In this document: positions 34,650 through 42,714 of the stretch, in pieces
Layout: each line of letters opens with the position of its first letter
Position numbering within the stretch: the first letter of the stretch is position 1
Assembly: GCA_942490645.1 (NCBI GenBank)
Contig: CALNXN010000007.1
Location: 124,001 to 188,000, forward strand
DNA from: CALNXN01 sp942490645
Lineage (GTDB): Bacteria > Pseudomonadota > Alphaproteobacteria > Rhodobacterales > Rhodobacteraceae
Direction: 5' to 3'
Length of the DNA: 64,000 bases
The notes under the pieces: model-generated
What the model was told of the DNA's origin: nothing
Seen by the model: only the letters and a program-made list of their open reading frames with translations
The model's database searches: none
Position numbers and translations under genes: made by a program

Positions 34650-35747
34650 ATGGCGCAGCGACCCGCCCCACGGCTTGAGATCAAACACCTGCGGCGTGCC
34701 TTTGAGGGGCGCGCCGTGGTCGACGACGTGAGCCTGACGATCATGCCGGGTCAGGTGACCTGTCTGCTGGGGCCGTCGGGCTGCGGCAAATCCACGACGC
34801 TGCGGATGATCGCGGGCGTGGAGATGCAGGATTCCGGCGAAATCCATGTCGATGGCAATCTGATTTGCGACACGGTGTTTCGCGTGCCCCCGGAGCGTCG
34901 CGAGATCGGGTTGATGTTTCAGGACTTTGCGCTGTTTCCGCACCTGAGCGTGGCCGACAATGTGGGCTTTGGCCTCAAGGGCATGACGAAGGTGGCCCGG
35001 CGCGCGCGAGTGTCTGAATTGCTGGAACGCGTGGGTCTGTTGGGGTTCATCGACGGGTATCCGCATCAGCTCTCGGGGGGCGAGCAGCAGCGGGTTGCGC
35101 TGGCCCGGGCCTTGGCACCCAAACCCAAGATCATGCTGATGGACGAGCCGTTTTCGGGCCTCGACAACCGGTTGCGCGATGGCATCCGGGATGAAACGCT
35201 CAGCATCCTCAAGGAACAAGACACCGCCGTGTTGCTGGTCACGCATGAACCCGATGAGGCGATGCGCATGGCCGATGAGATTGCGCTGATGCGCGACGGG
35301 CGTATCGTGCAGCAAGGCGCGCCCTATAACGTTTATACCCGCCCCGTGGACCGCGCCGCCGTTGCCTTTTTCAGCGACGCCAATGTGCTGCAGGCCGAAG
35401 TGTCCGGCGCGCTGGCGCATACGCCCTTCGGGCGCTTTCTGGCCCCCGGCGTGCCCGATGGAACGGCCGTCGATATCGTCTTTCGCCCGCAGCACCTGCG
35501 CATTGATTTCGACCGCGGCGGCCAAGGCCCGAAACCCACGGCCAGCGACGGCACGGCAGTGCGCGGTGTGGTGCAGCGCGCGCGCTTTATGGGCAACGAA
35601 AGCCTCGTGGAATTCGCGGTCGATTACGACGGGTCGGTGCTGAAGGCCACGGTGCCCAATGTGTTTTTGCCAAAGGCGGGCACAGTGATGTGGCTGACGA
35701 TCCGGCGCGACAAGTGCTTTGTCTTTGAGGCCAAGGGGGCATCATGA
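34650..35747 (+). CDS. ABC transporter ATP-binding protein with TOBE domain (FbpC/PotA-like)
   Basis: 365 residues. Walker A GPSGCGKST at about 44, Q-loop QDFALFPHLS, signature LSGGEQQRVALARAL at about 140, Walker B IMLMDEPFSGLD, and H-loop VTHEPDEAM; then a TOBE-like substrate-sensing domain from about 250. This is the importer type used for ferric iron, polyamines or similar solutes. No permease or binding protein is encoded nearby, which is odd. It overlaps the following Lin0512 gene by ATGA. Confidence 0.9.
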   Translation: MAQRPAPRLEIKHLRRAFEGRAVVDDVSLTIMPGQVTCLLGPSGCGKSTTLRMIAGVEMQDSGEIHVDGNLICDTVFRVPPERREIGLMFQDFALFPHLSVADNVGFGLKGMTKVARRARVSELLERVGLLGFIDGYPHQLSGGEQQRVALARALAPKPKIMLMDEPFSGLDNRLRDGIRDETLSILKEQDTAVLLVTHEPDEAMRMADEIALMRDGRIVQQGAPYNVYTRPVDRAAVAFFSDANVLQAEVSGALAHTPFGRFLAPGVPDGTAVDIVFRPQHLRIDFDRGGQGPKPTASDGTAVRGVVQRARFMGNESLVEFAVDYDGSVLKATVPNVFLPKAGTVMWLTIRRDKCFVFEAKGAS

Positions 35748-36094
35748 AACGGTTGATGGTGGAATTCGGCATGGGCACGTCGCTGCGGCGGGGGGACTAT
35801 ACGCAGGCCGCCGTGCGCGGTGTGCGCGACGCGCTGTGGCACAATTCGATCAATCTGGCCGAGCTGATGGGGTTCGACAAATCCGACATGCGGATCGTCG
35901 TCGACATCGGGGTGCAACAGCCTGACGCGGTGGATATTGCGCAGGTTCTGGCGGTGTTTCCTTACGGCCAGGCCGAGGTGCAATTGCACAAGGGCGGGCT
36001 TGATGTGGCGCGCCCGGACGGCGATGGCGCGCCGACGATCATGGCCAATGTGGCGCTGAGCGTCGGGTTCGAGATGGAGCGGGCGGATGGCTGA
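35744..36094 (+). CDS. Lin0512 family protein (copy 1)
   Basis: 116 residues, soluble. EFGMGTSLRRGDYTQAAVRGVRDALWHNS and DMRIVVDIGVQQPDAVDIAQVLAVFPYG match the Lin0512 family, named after a Listeria protein and still without known function. Its ATG overlaps the ABC gene stop, and its own end overlaps copy 2 by eight bases, so the three are translated together. The two copies resemble halves of one ring-like assembly. Confidence 0.85.
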   Translation: MKRLMVEFGMGTSLRRGDYTQAAVRGVRDALWHNSINLAELMGFDKSDMRIVVDIGVQQPDAVDIAQVLAVFPYGQAEVQLHKGGLDVARPDGDGAPTIMANVALSVGFEMERADG

Positions 36095-36446
36095 ACAACG
36101 CGTGATCATCGAAATGGGCATGGGCAACGACCTGCACGGCATGGATTACACCAAGGCCGCCAAACGCGCGATCGAGGATGCGTTTCGCCATTCGTCGCTG
36201 CCGCTTTTCGGGGTGTTGGACGTGACGCACAAAGACATGCGGGTCTCCGTCACGGTGGGCGTGCAGGAGCCCGAAGCGGTCGACGTCGACGCGTTGGTGG
36301 CGACCTTGCCGCGCGGGCGGGCCGAGGTGCGCGTCGTGACGGGCGGCTTGAACGTGGTGGCCGAGGGCAATGATACCATCGTGATCGCGCAGGCCAGCGT
36401 GGAGGCGTTTCTGCCGCCGCAATCGGGGTGGCGGTTGACCCCATAA
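36087..36446 (+). CDS. Lin0512 family protein (copy 2)
   Basis: 119 residues, paralogous to copy 1: EMGMGNDLHGMDYTKAAKRAI, DMRVSVTVGVQEPEAVDV and GRAEVRVVTGGLNV line up with it throughout. Both keep the GMG turn near the N-terminus. Function unknown; the overlap implies a hetero-oligomer with copy 1. It ends eight bases before the convergent WYL regulator's stop. Confidence 0.85.
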   Translation: MAEQRVIIEMGMGNDLHGMDYTKAAKRAIEDAFRHSSLPLFGVLDVTHKDMRVSVTVGVQEPEAVDVDALVATLPRGRAEVRVVTGGLNVVAEGNDTIVIAQASVEAFLPPQSGWRLTP

Positions 36447-36454
36447 CACGGGCC

Positions 36455-37120
36455 TCACGGCACGTAGTCGGCCAAGGTCTTGCCCGGTTCATCGGCGAAT
36501 AGCTGCGGCAATGCCTGCGCGCTTTCAATCAGATCGACGCGAAACACCCGGTGAGCATCGCGCAATTCGCACCATGCCGTCAGCGTCCAGATGCGCCCCC
36601 AATATTCCATATGCAACGGCCTTACGGTGCGCCGTGTGACCGTGCCGTCCTTGGAGGTGTAGGTCAGATCCAGCTTTTGGCGGGCCTTGATGGCAGCGCG
36701 CAGGGTAGGCATGTGCGCAAACCCCCGCGCGGCATTGGCAAAGGGGTAGACCGCGAATTTCCATGCGTCTGCTTCCGCGATGGTCTGGGTCGGCAGCACC
36801 GCGTCGATCTTGTCGGCAAGGCTGAGGGCGGCGGCCTTGAGGTCTGGATCAGCGGCCTCGCCCACGATCGCCATGCCGAGGTTGAGCGCCTCAAGCTCTT
36901 CTGAGGTCAGGGTCAGGGGCGGCAGGGTGATGGCCTGCGTGACCATGTAGCCGACGCCGCGCTCGCCCTGCACGGGCACGCCGGAGGCCACCAGCGTGTC
37001 CATGTCGCGGTAGATGGTGCGCACCGACACCTCCAACCGGTCGGCGATGTCCTGCGCGCGGTGCAACTTGCCGTCGCGCAGGATGCCGACGATATCAAAG
37101 AGCCGGTCAGTGCGCCGCAT
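36455..37120 (-). CDS. YafY-type HTH/WYL-domain transcriptional regulator
   Basis: 221 residues from MRRTDRLFDIVGILRDG (an upstream ATG at 37147 adds nine). An N-terminal winged HTH (AQDIADRLEVSVRTIYRDMDTL) and a C-terminal WYL domain (VRPLHMEYWGRIWTLTAWCELRD) are both clear; WYL domains sense nucleic acid or nucleotide-like ligands in studied cases. Overlaps the upstream small gene by 14 bases. The perfect inverted repeat at 37486-37509, ahead of that gene, is the obvious candidate operator. Confidence 0.92.
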   Translation of the reverse strand: MRRTDRLFDIVGILRDGKLHRAQDIADRLEVSVRTIYRDMDTLVASGVPVQGERGVGYMVTQAITLPPLTLTSEELEALNLGMAIVGEAADPDLKAAALSLADKIDAVLPTQTIAEADAWKFAVYPFANAARGFAHMPTLRAAIKARQKLDLTYTSKDGTVTRRTVRPLHMEYWGRIWTLTAWCELRDAHRVFRVDLIESAQALPQLFADEPGKTLADYVP

Positions 37121-37436
37121 GATCCGGCGGCGGTACGTAGACCGCAATCTGGGCGTGGCGCATGACCATATCCGTCTGGTCGATCATGGCCATGAAGGGC
37201 GCGGCTTGGGGTTGCTGGAACATCTTGGCGGCGGCGTCCTTGGCCGCCTGCATGGATGTCCATGTGATCGTTTCGGTCCACAGCCCCTCCGCATCCGCGC
37301 TCAATACCCGCGAGATCATCGCGCCGGTGCTGCGCAAAAAGGGGGTCATGGCCTCGGCGGCCTGTGCAAAGGCGGCGGGGTCAGAGCCGGGTTTCAGGCG
37401 GAAGGTGACGATTTCAGCGACAGTCGGAACGTTCAT
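37107..37436 (-). CDS. Small dimeric alpha-beta barrel (ABM-like) protein, partner of WYL regulator
   Basis: 109 residues. VAEIVTFRLKPGSDPAAFAQAAEAM and TETITWTSMQAAKDAAAKM give the beta-alpha-beta pattern of antibiotic-biosynthesis-monooxygenase-like or DUF1330-like barrels. First gene of a two-gene operon with the WYL regulator. A perfect 9-6-9 palindrome lies about 50 bp upstream. Function unknown; many such pairs respond to small molecules or stress. Confidence 0.75.
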   Translation of the reverse strand: MNVPTVAEIVTFRLKPGSDPAAFAQAAEAMTPFLRSTGAMISRVLSADAEGLWTETITWTSMQAAKDAAAKMFQQPQAAPFMAMIDQTDMVMRHAQIAVYVPPPDHAAH

Positions 37437-37485
37437 GGTGGTATCCTTTCATGATGAACGGTGATGCGCTGTGACTAGCAAGGTG

Positions 37486-37509
37486 CAACTGACATAAACC
37501 TGTCAGTTG
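37486..37509. promoter_or_regulatory. Perfect 9-6-9 inverted repeat, candidate operator
   Basis: CAACTGACA (37486-37494) and TGTCAGTTG (37501-37509) are exact reverse complements around TAAACC. It lies between the WYL-regulator operon (start at 37436) and tatA (start at 37658), closer to the former. TGTCAG-containing palindromes are plausible sites for YafY-type regulators. Autoregulation is inferred. Confidence 0.65.
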
Positions 37510-37657
37510 AGTTTGGCGAGTGGTATTTTTCCGGGGCCGAGGGGCCGTTTTTGGCGGGATTGGACGCTTTGCCCCTTCTGCCAGGGACGGATTTTGCCTA
37601 AACCGTCGATTGACTTGGCCCGTTTTGCGCGGGCGCAGACATTTTGGGAGATGATCC

Positions 37658-37867
37658 ATGTTGAACAATATCGGCCTTCCCGGCCTTCTTTTAATCGCGG
37701 TTGTGGTGCTGGTGCTTTTCGGGCGCGGCAAGATTTCGAGCCTGATGGGCGAAGTGGGCAAGGGCATCACCTCGTTCAAAAAGGGTGTGAGTGAAGGTGA
37801 AAAAGACCTCGCCGAGAGCGCCGAGGTCAAGGACATCACGCCCGAGACCGAAAAAGACAAGGTCTAA
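37658..37867 (+). CDS. tatA: Sec-independent translocase protein TatA
   Basis: 69 residues, one N-terminal membrane helix (GLPGLLLIAVVVLVLFG) then an amphipathic helix (KISSLMGEVGKGITSFKKGV) and an acidic tail. TatA forms the size-variable pore for folded twin-arginine substrates. The gene order tatA-tatB-tatC is the standard alphaproteobacterial one; tatB follows after three bases. Confidence 0.96.
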   Translation: MLNNIGLPGLLLIAVVVLVLFGRGKISSLMGEVGKGITSFKKGVSEGEKDLAESAEVKDITPETEKDKV

Positions 37868-37870
37868 ACC

Positions 37871-38335
37871 ATGTTCGATCTCGGCATGACCGAGTTGCTG
37901 GTCATCGGCGTTGTGGCGCTGATCGTGATCGGCCCAAAGGATTTGCCCGTGGTGTTCCGCACGGTCGGGCAATACGTGGGCAAGGCCAAGGGCATGGCGC
38001 GCGAATTCAGCCGCGCGATGAACGATGCGGCGGACGACACTGGCGTGCGCAGCATGGCGGGTGATCTGAACAAATCGCTCAAGGCGGCGACCAATCCGGT
38101 CGGGTCTGCGATGGACGGTGTGAAATCCGCAGCCTCCAAGCTGACGGATCTGGACCCCGAAAGCGAGACCGGCAAGATGGCGGCTGACAAGGCCGAGCGC
38201 GCCGAGGCGGCCAAGAAAATTCAGGCGCACACCGCGCGTGCCGCCGCCGAGCGCAAAATGCGCGAAGCCGAAGAAGCCATGGCCAAGGCCGCCGAACTGG
38301 AAGCTGCCGCCGCGCCCCCCAAGAGTGACACATGA
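37871..38335 (+). CDS. tatB: Sec-independent translocase protein TatB
   Basis: 154 residues: MFDLGMTELLVIGVVALIVIGPKDLP at the N-terminus is the TatB hallmark (Glu in the helix, GPKxLP turn), followed by a long helical, Ala/Glu/Lys-rich tail. It receives twin-arginine precursors together with TatC. ATGA overlap with tatC. Confidence 0.97.
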   Translation: MFDLGMTELLVIGVVALIVIGPKDLPVVFRTVGQYVGKAKGMAREFSRAMNDAADDTGVRSMAGDLNKSLKAATNPVGSAMDGVKSAASKLTDLDPESETGKMAADKAERAEAAKKIQAHTARAAAERKMREAEEAMAKAAELEAAAAPPKSDT

Positions 38336-39249
38336 GTTCATCTGACAATATCGACGACAGTGCCGCCCCGCTGATCGAGCACCTGACGGAGCTGCGCACG
38401 CGTCTGATCCGGGCGGTGATGGCGTTTATCGTCGGTATTGTGCTGGCCTTTGTGGTCGCCGAGCCGATTTTGCAGTTCCTGTTGGGCCCGATCGAGGCGA
38501 CCCTGCGCGAGTTGGGCGACCCGTCACCGACGCTGCAATATACCTCGCCACAAGAATACCTCTTCACGCTCTTCCGGATTTCGATGGTGTTCGGCTTTGC
38601 GCTGGCCTTTCCGGTGATCGGGTTTCAGCTGTGGCGGTTCGTGGCGCCGGGGCTTTACAAGAATGAAAAGGGGGCGTTTTTACCCTTTCTGATCGCCTCG
38701 CCGGTGATGTTCATGCTGGGCGCGTCGTTTGCGCATTTCGTGGTCACACCTCTGGCGATGGCGTTTTTCCTCGGCTTTGCGGATGTGTCTTCGATCTTTG
38801 CCAATTTGCTGACGGGCGTCGGGTCGACGAGCCTGCCTGCGGATGCGGCGATTGTGCCCGAAACGCAGGACGGCGTGCGCATCACATTTTTCGGTAAGGT
38901 GAACGAAAGCCTTGATATCACGCTGAAATTCATCATGGCCTTTGGGTTGTGTTTCCAATTGCCGGTGCTGCTGACGTTGATGGGCAAGGCCGGTTTGGTC
39001 AGTGGCGAGGGCCTCGGCAACGTGCGCAAATATGCCGTCGTGGCGATCCTTGTGCTGGCCGCCCTGGTCACCCCGCCCGATGTGATCACCCAAGGGATCC
39101 TGTTTGTCGTGGTTTACGGCCTCTATGAGGTGTCGATCTTCCTTGTGCGCCGTGTTGAGAAAAAGCGCGAAGCCAAGCTGCGCGAAGAAGGTGCCTGGTT
39201 TGAGGATGACGAAGAAGCCGCCGATTTGGCCGAGGACGATCTGAAGTGA
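38332..39249 (+). CDS. tatC: Sec-independent translocase protein TatC
   Basis: 305 residues, six membrane helices. LIEHLTELRTRLIRAVMAF at the N-terminus, QEYLFTLFRISMVFGFALAFPVIGFQLWRFVAPGLY and ITLKFIMAFGLCFQLPVLL are family signatures. Recognises twin-arginine signal peptides. Compared with E. coli TatC (about 258) it has an added periplasmic loop (about 160-190) and an acidic C-terminal tail. Overlaps the next gene by GTGA. Confidence 0.97.
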   Translation: MSSSDNIDDSAAPLIEHLTELRTRLIRAVMAFIVGIVLAFVVAEPILQFLLGPIEATLRELGDPSPTLQYTSPQEYLFTLFRISMVFGFALAFPVIGFQLWRFVAPGLYKNEKGAFLPFLIASPVMFMLGASFAHFVVTPLAMAFFLGFADVSSIFANLLTGVGSTSLPADAAIVPETQDGVRITFFGKVNESLDITLKFIMAFGLCFQLPVLLTLMGKAGLVSGEGLGNVRKYAVVAILVLAALVTPPDVITQGILFVVVYGLYEVSIFLVRRVEKKREAKLREEGAWFEDDEEAADLAEDDLK

Positions 39250-40097
39250 GCCTTGACCCGATGGACCGCATCGCGGACGCGCTGGAGCGGATGGCTCCGG
39301 CGCCGATGCAAGCTCCCGACTTTGCACAGGCCTCTGCTTTTGTGTGGCATGTGTCTCCGGACCGGTTGGAACCGGTGCGGGATGTGTCGCGGGTCGATCT
39401 GGATCTGCTGATCGGCGTGGACCGGTCCCGCGATACGCTTTTGGCCAACACGGTGCAATTTGCCCGTGGACTGCCCGCCAACAACGCCCTGCTTTGGGGT
39501 GCGCGCGGCATGGGAAAATCGAGCCTTGTCAAAGCGATCCATGCCAAAGTTCATGCGATGCATGAGAATTTACGAATTGTTGAGCTTCAGCGCGAAGACC
39601 TGCCATCTGTCGGGCGATTGCTGAACGCGCTGCGTGATGTGCCCTACCGCTTTGTGCTGTTTTGCGATGACCTTTCGTTCGGCCATGATGACGCGCATTA
39701 CAAAAGCCTCAAGGCCGTGCTGGATGGCGGCATTGAAGGGCGACCGGACAATGTGGTGCTTTATGCAACCTCAAACCGGCGCCACCTGATGCCGCGGGAC
39801 ATGATCGAAAACGAGCGCGGCTCTGCGATCAACCCATCAGAGGCTGTTGAGGAGAAGGTGTCCCTGTCAGATCGATTTGGCCTGTGGCTCGGGTTTCATC
39901 CCTGCGATCAGGATCAGTATCTGGCGATGATCCGGGGCTACTGCGATGCCTTTGGCGTCTTGATCGACGATGACAGCTTGCGCGCCGAGGCTATCGAATG
40001 GCAAGCCACCCGAGGGTCACGTTCGGGCCGTGTCGCGTGGCAGTATTTCACCGATTTGGCGGGCCGCAAAGGCGTGACGCTGCGCAACGGCGGGTAA
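39246..40097 (+). CDS. DUF815 AAA+ ATPase
   Basis: 283 residues starting at a GTG overlapping the tatC stop. Walker A GARGMGKSS at about 83, Walker B FVLFCDDLSF at about 137, sensor YATSNRRHL at about 175, then RFGLWLGFHPCDQDQYL. This is the DUF815 family of AAA+ ATPases, widely conserved but uncharacterised. Coupling to tatABC suggests a link with export or envelope function, though it may only be co-transcription. Confidence 0.88.
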   Translation: MSLDPMDRIADALERMAPAPMQAPDFAQASAFVWHVSPDRLEPVRDVSRVDLDLLIGVDRSRDTLLANTVQFARGLPANNALLWGARGMGKSSLVKAIHAKVHAMHENLRIVELQREDLPSVGRLLNALRDVPYRFVLFCDDLSFGHDDAHYKSLKAVLDGGIEGRPDNVVLYATSNRRHLMPRDMIENERGSAINPSEAVEEKVSLSDRFGLWLGFHPCDQDQYLAMIRGYCDAFGVLIDDDSLRAEAIEWQATRGSRSGRVAWQYFTDLAGRKGVTLRNGG

Positions 40098-40143
40098 TTC
40101 ACGTTAGAAGGCATTTCGGGCCGGTAGCGGATCGGCTGATTGA

Positions 40144-40173
40144 TTTGCAAATACATCTGCACTGATTTGCAAA
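40144..40173. promoter_or_regulatory. Pair of TTTGCAAA sites between convergent genes
   Basis: TTTGCAAA at 40144-40151 and 40166-40173, start-to-start 22 bp (two helical turns), with a degenerate TCTGCACT between. The same 8-bp palindrome clusters at 55973 and 56818. Placement between two convergent gene ends is unexpected for an operator. Confidence 0.4.
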
Positions 40174-40230
40174 CTCCGGAAGTTGTTGAATTCATGCTGA
40201 AAAGCGCGTCAACGCGAGGGGGGATCATCA

Positions 40231-41265
40231 TCAAACTGTCTCACTATATAGGCATGCGGCCTCAAAGCTGCGCAAACACCGCGCGGCCTTGGGGCCATAA
40301 AGGGTCAGGTCGGGAAATAGGGTTTCAATCTCGGAGCGCGCCACGGGGTTGATGGTCTGGAGCGCCATATCACCGGGGTAAAGGCTTTCGGACCAGATGC
40401 CCGCGGCCTGCACGACATGGTGCGCGTCAAACAGGATGTGGCAATAGGTGACGATCCCGCCGGGGCGGCGATAAACGCCGTCATGACCCAGCAAATCAAT
40501 CGCGCGTACGAGCACTTCCGGCTCTCCATAGAGCAATTCGGCGCGCCAATCGGTCAGCAAAACGGCATGCTGGGGCGACACGACAAGTTCGGTGTCATTG
40601 CCCAGAACGCCCGCTGATATCACAATGGGCGCCAGATCACCGACCGCCGGCACCTGTGTCGCACCTGCCCACCGCAAAGGCTGGAGGCCTGCGTCGCGGG
40701 TCATCACCAGATCACCCGCGCCAAGCGTTTCAACCGCGCGGGGCCCGTGTTTGGTCTCGATCTGTGTCCCGGCTGCAAAACAGACCACCGACGCGCCAAG
40801 ATCCAAATGAGGTGTGAAGTCGTCATTTTCGACGATCCCGCCGACAGTCAGATCGGTGTCCGCAGGCGGCATGCCATCGGGAAAGACGAGGAAATACCCG
40901 TTCTCGGCACCCGCTTCGATCTGATTGTCGTTGTCGAGATCCACGTCGATGACACCGATGCGCCATGTGGTGGTGCCGTCCGACACCTCGAAAGTATAGT
41001 CCCAGATCAGCTGCGTATCGGTGCCGCCAATGTCCGTGGTCTGCTGCCACGTGCCGCCGATGCGTTCGTTGGGGGAGACCTCTTCGTTGGTGCTGTCCCC
41101 ATTGAACAGGGTCGCGCCATCGTTTTCCTCGACCACGAAATACGTGTCGGACCCGGTGTAGCGCCACGTGCCGGAGGGGGCAAAACGATAGTCAATCGCA
41201 TTGCCGTCCCCGTCCTCGGACTGGGTTCCGAATATCGCAAAGGTATAGGCGTAGAAAACGGCCAA
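40231..41265 (-). CDS. Hint-domain (hedgehog/intein-type) protein
   Basis: 344 residues from a TTG start; an in-frame stop 24 bases upstream forces a start at or near it. The N-terminal ~155 residues are acidic and rich in Gly, Asp and Thr. A Hint_2-type domain follows, beginning VCFAAGTQIETKHGPRAVETL at about 160, with later SPQHAVLL and HILFDAHHVVQ. Such proteins are frequent in Roseobacters, are probably secreted, and may self-cleave at the cysteine. No signal peptide or RTX repeats are seen. Confidence 0.85.
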   Translation of the reverse strand: MAVFYAYTFAIFGTQSEDGDGNAIDYRFAPSGTWRYTGSDTYFVVEENDGATLFNGDSTNEEVSPNERIGGTWQQTTDIGGTDTQLIWDYTFEVSDGTTTWRIGVIDVDLDNDNQIEAGAENGYFLVFPDGMPPADTDLTVGGIVENDDFTPHLDLGASVVCFAAGTQIETKHGPRAVETLGAGDLVMTRDAGLQPLRWAGATQVPAVGDLAPIVISAGVLGNDTELVVSPQHAVLLTDWRAELLYGEPEVLVRAIDLLGHDGVYRRPGGIVTYCHILFDAHHVVQAAGIWSESLYPGDMALQTINPVARSEIETLFPDLTLYGPKAARCLRSFEAACLYSETV

Positions 41266-41476
41266 GTCAGGTGTCCAATCAACGGATTAACGTTGTATTG
41301 TTGATGACACGGAGGTTGGGCGTGGATGTGTCATTGCCTTTTGGATCAGGGCAATGTCATGGCGATTTGAAGGTCTTTTGTCTAAAATGCCTACTATCGG
41401 TTGAAAAATGCAGCGCAACCGAACGCATGAAGCGAGGCGCGGACGACATGAGCCGTCCCGCGCCAAGCCATTCAAA

Positions 41477-42655
41477 TCATTGCAGGTAGGGCATCGGGTC
41501 GACGCTGTCGAAGCCCTTGCGCACTTCGAAATGCACATAGGCATCATCGCCTTCGCGCAGCTTGGCAATCGATTGTCCGCGCGTGACGCTGTCGCCCTTT
41601 TTGACGGAAACATCAGCCACATTCGCATAAACTGTCAGCAAATTGGCGTCATGGCGCACGACGATGATCGGCACGCCTTCACCGCTTTGCGTGATCGCGG
41701 CGACGGTGCCTGCTTCGGCGGCCTTCACCGGGCTGCCCGCAGCGGCCTTGATGTTGATGCCTTCGTTCTTGCCCTTGGCATATTCGCGGATGATGCTGCC
41801 GGTGACCGGGAACACCATCGCGGCGCTGGCTGTCGGTGTGACCGTTGTGCTCAGATCGGCGACGGGTGCCTGCGGCTTGGCCACGGGGGTTGCGGTGTCA
41901 TCTTTGGGCAGGGGTTGGGCCGCACTCGGGGGCGTCGGCGTCGGAGATCCGCTGCCCGGAGGGGTCACGGCGGCCTGTTGTTGACGCGCGGGCGGGGCTT
42001 GCTTGGCCACGGGGATCAACAGGAACTGACCTTCGCGGATTGCGAAATCAGATCCAAGCCCGTTCCATTCTGCCAGCGCCTTGATCGGCACCCCATAAAG
42101 CCGTGCGACGGTGTAGGCCGTTTCGCCACGTTCCACCTTGTGGCGCACGGGTTCTGCGGCAGGGGCAGGTTGCGCGGGGGGCAGGGACGCCGTGCGCACG
42201 CCGCCGGTCGTGGGCGTGGCAGGCGCACGGTTGATCGCATTGCCCGCCAGCGCGCCGATGTCGACGGCGCCGGCCTGTGCGGCGGCTGAGGTTTCATCGA
42301 TCCTGCGGGGCAGGGCGATCACTTCGCCGCGCCGCAGGGGGACATCCACATCCATGCCGTTGTAGCGTGACAGCTCTTCGGGCGCGAAGCCCAATCGCGT
42401 GGCGACGGAGTTGATCGTATCCCCGCGATCGGCCACGGCGACCTGATAGTTGGGGTAGGTGATGACGCCGCGTTCGTCCGGGCTGGGCCGTTGCGAAACG
42501 GTGGATTGCGCAGCTTCAGCGGTCGAGAAGCCGCCACCCAATCCGCGCATATCGAAATCAAGAGGTTGGTTGCAAGCGGCCAGCACGATCACGGCCGTTC
42601 CTGCCAAAAGCGAAAGACGCGCCCGATTGCGCGGTGATGTATGTGTCATCTGCAT
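41477..42655 (-). CDS. LysM/LytM lipoprotein, NlpD-like, with degenerate peptidase site
   Basis: 392 residues. A lipobox ends at Cys28 (VLAAC), two LysM-type repeats follow (about 71-115, YQVAVADRGDTINSVATRLG; about 170-215, HKVERGETAYTVARLYG), then a Pro-rich linker and a C-terminal M23/LytM domain. The metal ligands of active M23 enzymes are replaced (EGINIKA where HxxxD is expected, and YANVAD where YxHL is expected); only VHFEVRKG remains. That pattern fits non-catalytic activators of cell-wall amidases such as NlpD or EnvC. Next to pcm and surE, a common arrangement. Confidence 0.9.
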   Translation of the reverse strand: MQMTHTSPRNRARLSLLAGTAVIVLAACNQPLDFDMRGLGGGFSTAEAAQSTVSQRPSPDERGVITYPNYQVAVADRGDTINSVATRLGFAPEELSRYNGMDVDVPLRRGEVIALPRRIDETSAAAQAGAVDIGALAGNAINRAPATPTTGGVRTASLPPAQPAPAAEPVRHKVERGETAYTVARLYGVPIKALAEWNGLGSDFAIREGQFLLIPVAKQAPPARQQQAAVTPPGSGSPTPTPPSAAQPLPKDDTATPVAKPQAPVADLSTTVTPTASAAMVFPVTGSIIREYAKGKNEGINIKAAAGSPVKAAEAGTVAAITQSGEGVPIIVVRHDANLLTVYANVADVSVKKGDSVTRGQSIAKLREGDDAYVHFEVRKGFDSVDPMPYLQ

Positions 42656-42714
42656 GTCCTCAATAGACGGTTGCCCCCTTGTTGGTCTGGGGCGATTGCG
42701 CGAACTATAGCAGG

